This document shows, in pieces, positions 63,601-64,000 of a stretch of DNA of 64,000 bases. Every line of letters starts with the position of its first letter. Within the stretch, counting starts at the first letter, position 1. The notes under the pieces were generated by a model, which ran no database searches, was not told the DNA's origin, and saw only the letters and a program-made list of their open reading frames with translations. The stretch is from positions 1,302,001 through 1,366,000 of the forward strand of contig OZ241987.1 of the NCBI GenBank assembly GCA_965204395.1, read 5' to 3'. This DNA comes from Bin87 sp965204395 (lineage in GTDB: Bacteria; Chloroflexota; Dehalococcoidia; Lucifugimonadales; UBA3495). A program made the translations under genes and the position numbers.

Positions 63601-63754
63601 TTTCCAATCCTGCACACGACGAGTTGCTGTCCTCGGAAGGGTAGGGAACAATCTGGCCCCGGTGGTCTAGGCAAAGCTCGGACCCCATCGGGGCCGATCG
63701 CCCGCAGACCACGCATTTCGGCCATGGGTTCAAGCTCCGCAGAAAATTGAGCAT
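60656..63754 (-). CDS. DUF2339 polytopic membrane protein with N-terminal zinc ribbons
   Basis: The protein has 1032 residues. The N-terminus has two short zinc-binding motifs (CVVCGRSAPMGSELC, then CPVCATRN and CTNCG). A coiled-coil segment (SRQELQDEINELRTILRDAS) and an Ala/Pro-rich linker follow, then the DUF2339 region from WERLLGRNWFAIIGSIALVV with over 20 hydrophobic helices. DUF2339 proteins are very large integral membrane proteins of unknown function, usually paired with DUF3999. The zinc ribbons suggest a cytosolic interaction domain. Confidence 0.87.
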   Translation of the reverse strand: MLNFLRSLNPWPKCVVCGRSAPMGSELCLDHRGQIVPYPSEDSNSSCAGLETGAIRLLEVSCPVCATRNSRVAPFCTNCGSALPMFRHVGREQSGRDADPVSRQELQDEINELRTILRDASGRLLYLQSRINRVDDETEIAAQPETAPAAERSQTRTEPTGADPERVAVDVASPPAQAPPARSADVVAPELQTAPSAEVGANDSDDGRSWPVFTPSFDWERLLGRNWFAIIGSIALVVGIGFFLKLAFDNNWIGDTGRIVLGVVLGLALLGVGEYAQRRVPIWAQPVTAAGAVILYLSIYAAFGLYQLIRPDVALLFLALVVALASLLALRYESIVIALLGIIGAFLAPALLGPDLPDVRLALAYILVVDAGILAISTFRNWRWFNLVGWAGTYGVFFFWTSRFSDYDPVMAQIGLTGMFLILAAATSLFHLLWRRTPGIPDLALMTLNAVAFFALTYHVLWDDYREWFGLIAVGLALFYALLAFVSIRRPSTPTEMALFALPIAIVFLTIAVPLQLSGVWITVAWVAEGAALVGTAFLLGRWQMRAFGLGVLTIGLGHLVVIDLLEHGGRIDLDEFVPFANERFPIMATAVVALYAAAFLYHYYREQRERWEEFVLWPLLGIANALTVTALSLELVSYFDSQSHADAGAAYRSAAQATDNVKYLSLTSLWAIYAAVLSAVGLWRRWHLVRWAGLVLLGLAIFKLIAVDTIMVIPVAAGFIPVLNAHFLTGALVVALLSVLAWRFRRQAHDLIGYESYAFMALVVTANFVALWVLNREIITYFDLQAAALERGTPIPWDQIRAATNAKYLSMTYLWALYGAALIAVGLWRRLLIVRWAGLAILALASLKLMAFDTFMTELVSEGFIPFLNLHFLAFALLIALMLGFAWWHRRAQPEPNRFETYVIPGLLIAANVVALWGLTLEAVHYFDARADRLRTDTFSAQQLSLTVLWAVYAVGVIGVGIARQSSNIRLAGMALLAVPLVKLFGFDVFLLEREYRVAAFVTLGVLMLGTGLAYQRYSQAVRGFLFGQRA

Positions 63755-64000
63755 CCAAAACTGGCGCCTCGGCCTGCGTTTCGGGCAGTGGTGCGATTAT
63801 CGCGCGAGCGAAAGCCTACCACACTAAACCGGAAATCCAGGTGAAGTGAAGGCGACGTTAGATTAACGCTGACGGCAGCAAGGCTAAGGTCGGTGCTGGG
63901 TATGCGCATGACCGATGCCGTCGCTTGCTGTGAACAACGCGAAGTGGAATATGGCTCCACCCGAGCCACCAAGGACAGTGTCCGTATCGGACACGATCGT
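63755..64000. other. Window-edge intergenic region
   Basis: About 245 bases upstream of the DUF2339 gene. A plus-strand frame from an ATG at 63902 stays open to the window end (33 codons, starting MRMTDAVACCEQREVEYGST), but this is too short to support a gene. A 7-bp palindrome GTGTCCG-TAT-CGGACAC lies at 63978-63994. Confidence 0.35.

Noticed and set aside
63730..63972. Minus-strand open frame of 80 codons upstream of the DUF2339 gene
   Set aside because: It overlaps the start of the real gene in another frame and has no recognisable features.

Overview
The window is a GC-rich bacterial chromosome segment dominated by housekeeping and catabolic genes. The gene mix is a complete F1Fo ATP synthase operon next to rex, a 7Fe ferredoxin with aconitase, many flavin- and CoA-linked catabolic genes, a Pnkp/Hen1 RNA-repair pair, DUF2339/DUF3999 membrane proteins, and abundant small palindromic repeats. 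This suggests an uncultured member of the Chloroflexota (Dehalococcoidia/SAR202-like). That placement is inference: there is no rRNA, tRNA or other phylogenetic marker beyond atpA/atpD, rpsU and rex.

Layout. 0-6.4 kb, mostly minus strand: an MNT/HEPN pair cut by the window edge, aconitase with a [2Fe-2S]-type protein, a 7Fe ferredoxin, an Lrp/AsnC regulator, an EamA transporter and a DUF3800-like fragment. 6.4-12.5 kb is gene-poor: a branched-chain amino-acid-type binding lipoprotein, small hypotheticals, a PIN toxin with its antitoxin, and several repeats. 12.5-17.4 kb: a heterodisulfide-reductase-like membrane Fe-S protein, a coiled-coil membrane protein, an alpha/beta hydrolase, DUF503 and rex. 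17.4-25 kb: atpI-B-E-F-H-A-G-orf-D-C on the minus strand behind a strong promoter, with an extra coiled-coil membrane gene between atpG and atpD. 25-38.5 kb: bifunctional nuclease, a coiled-coil protein, coaD, rsmD, nadC, toxin and methylase remnants, hypotheticals, a CMD-family protein, DinB, SDR, dtd, FmdB, rpsU, two ABC ATPases and arsM.

38.5-42.4 kb is an IS island: an intact IS4-type element, a broken IS110 element and a broken IS701-like element. 42.4-50 kb: a BsuPI-like protein, DUF2071, an LLM flavin oxidoreductase, a ferritin-like protein, then an acyl-CoA dehydrogenase / MmgE-PrpD / CaiB-BaiF cluster. 50-55 kb: an IS1380 remnant, then a cobalamin riboswitch with promoter and terminator in front of a nickel/peptide-type ABC binding protein and two permeases without ATPase genes. 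55-64 kb: Pnkp and Hen1, then DUF3999 and DUF2339.

The most unusual signal is a family of 13-17 bp palindromes (TCCGCCTNNGGCGGA and TGCGCCTGAGGCGCA). They recur between genes, inside larger repeats, and exactly at three of the four reading-frame lesions of the two broken transposases. A second unusual signal is a pair of genes that appear to start at ATA or ATC behind perfect Shine-Dalgarno sequences.
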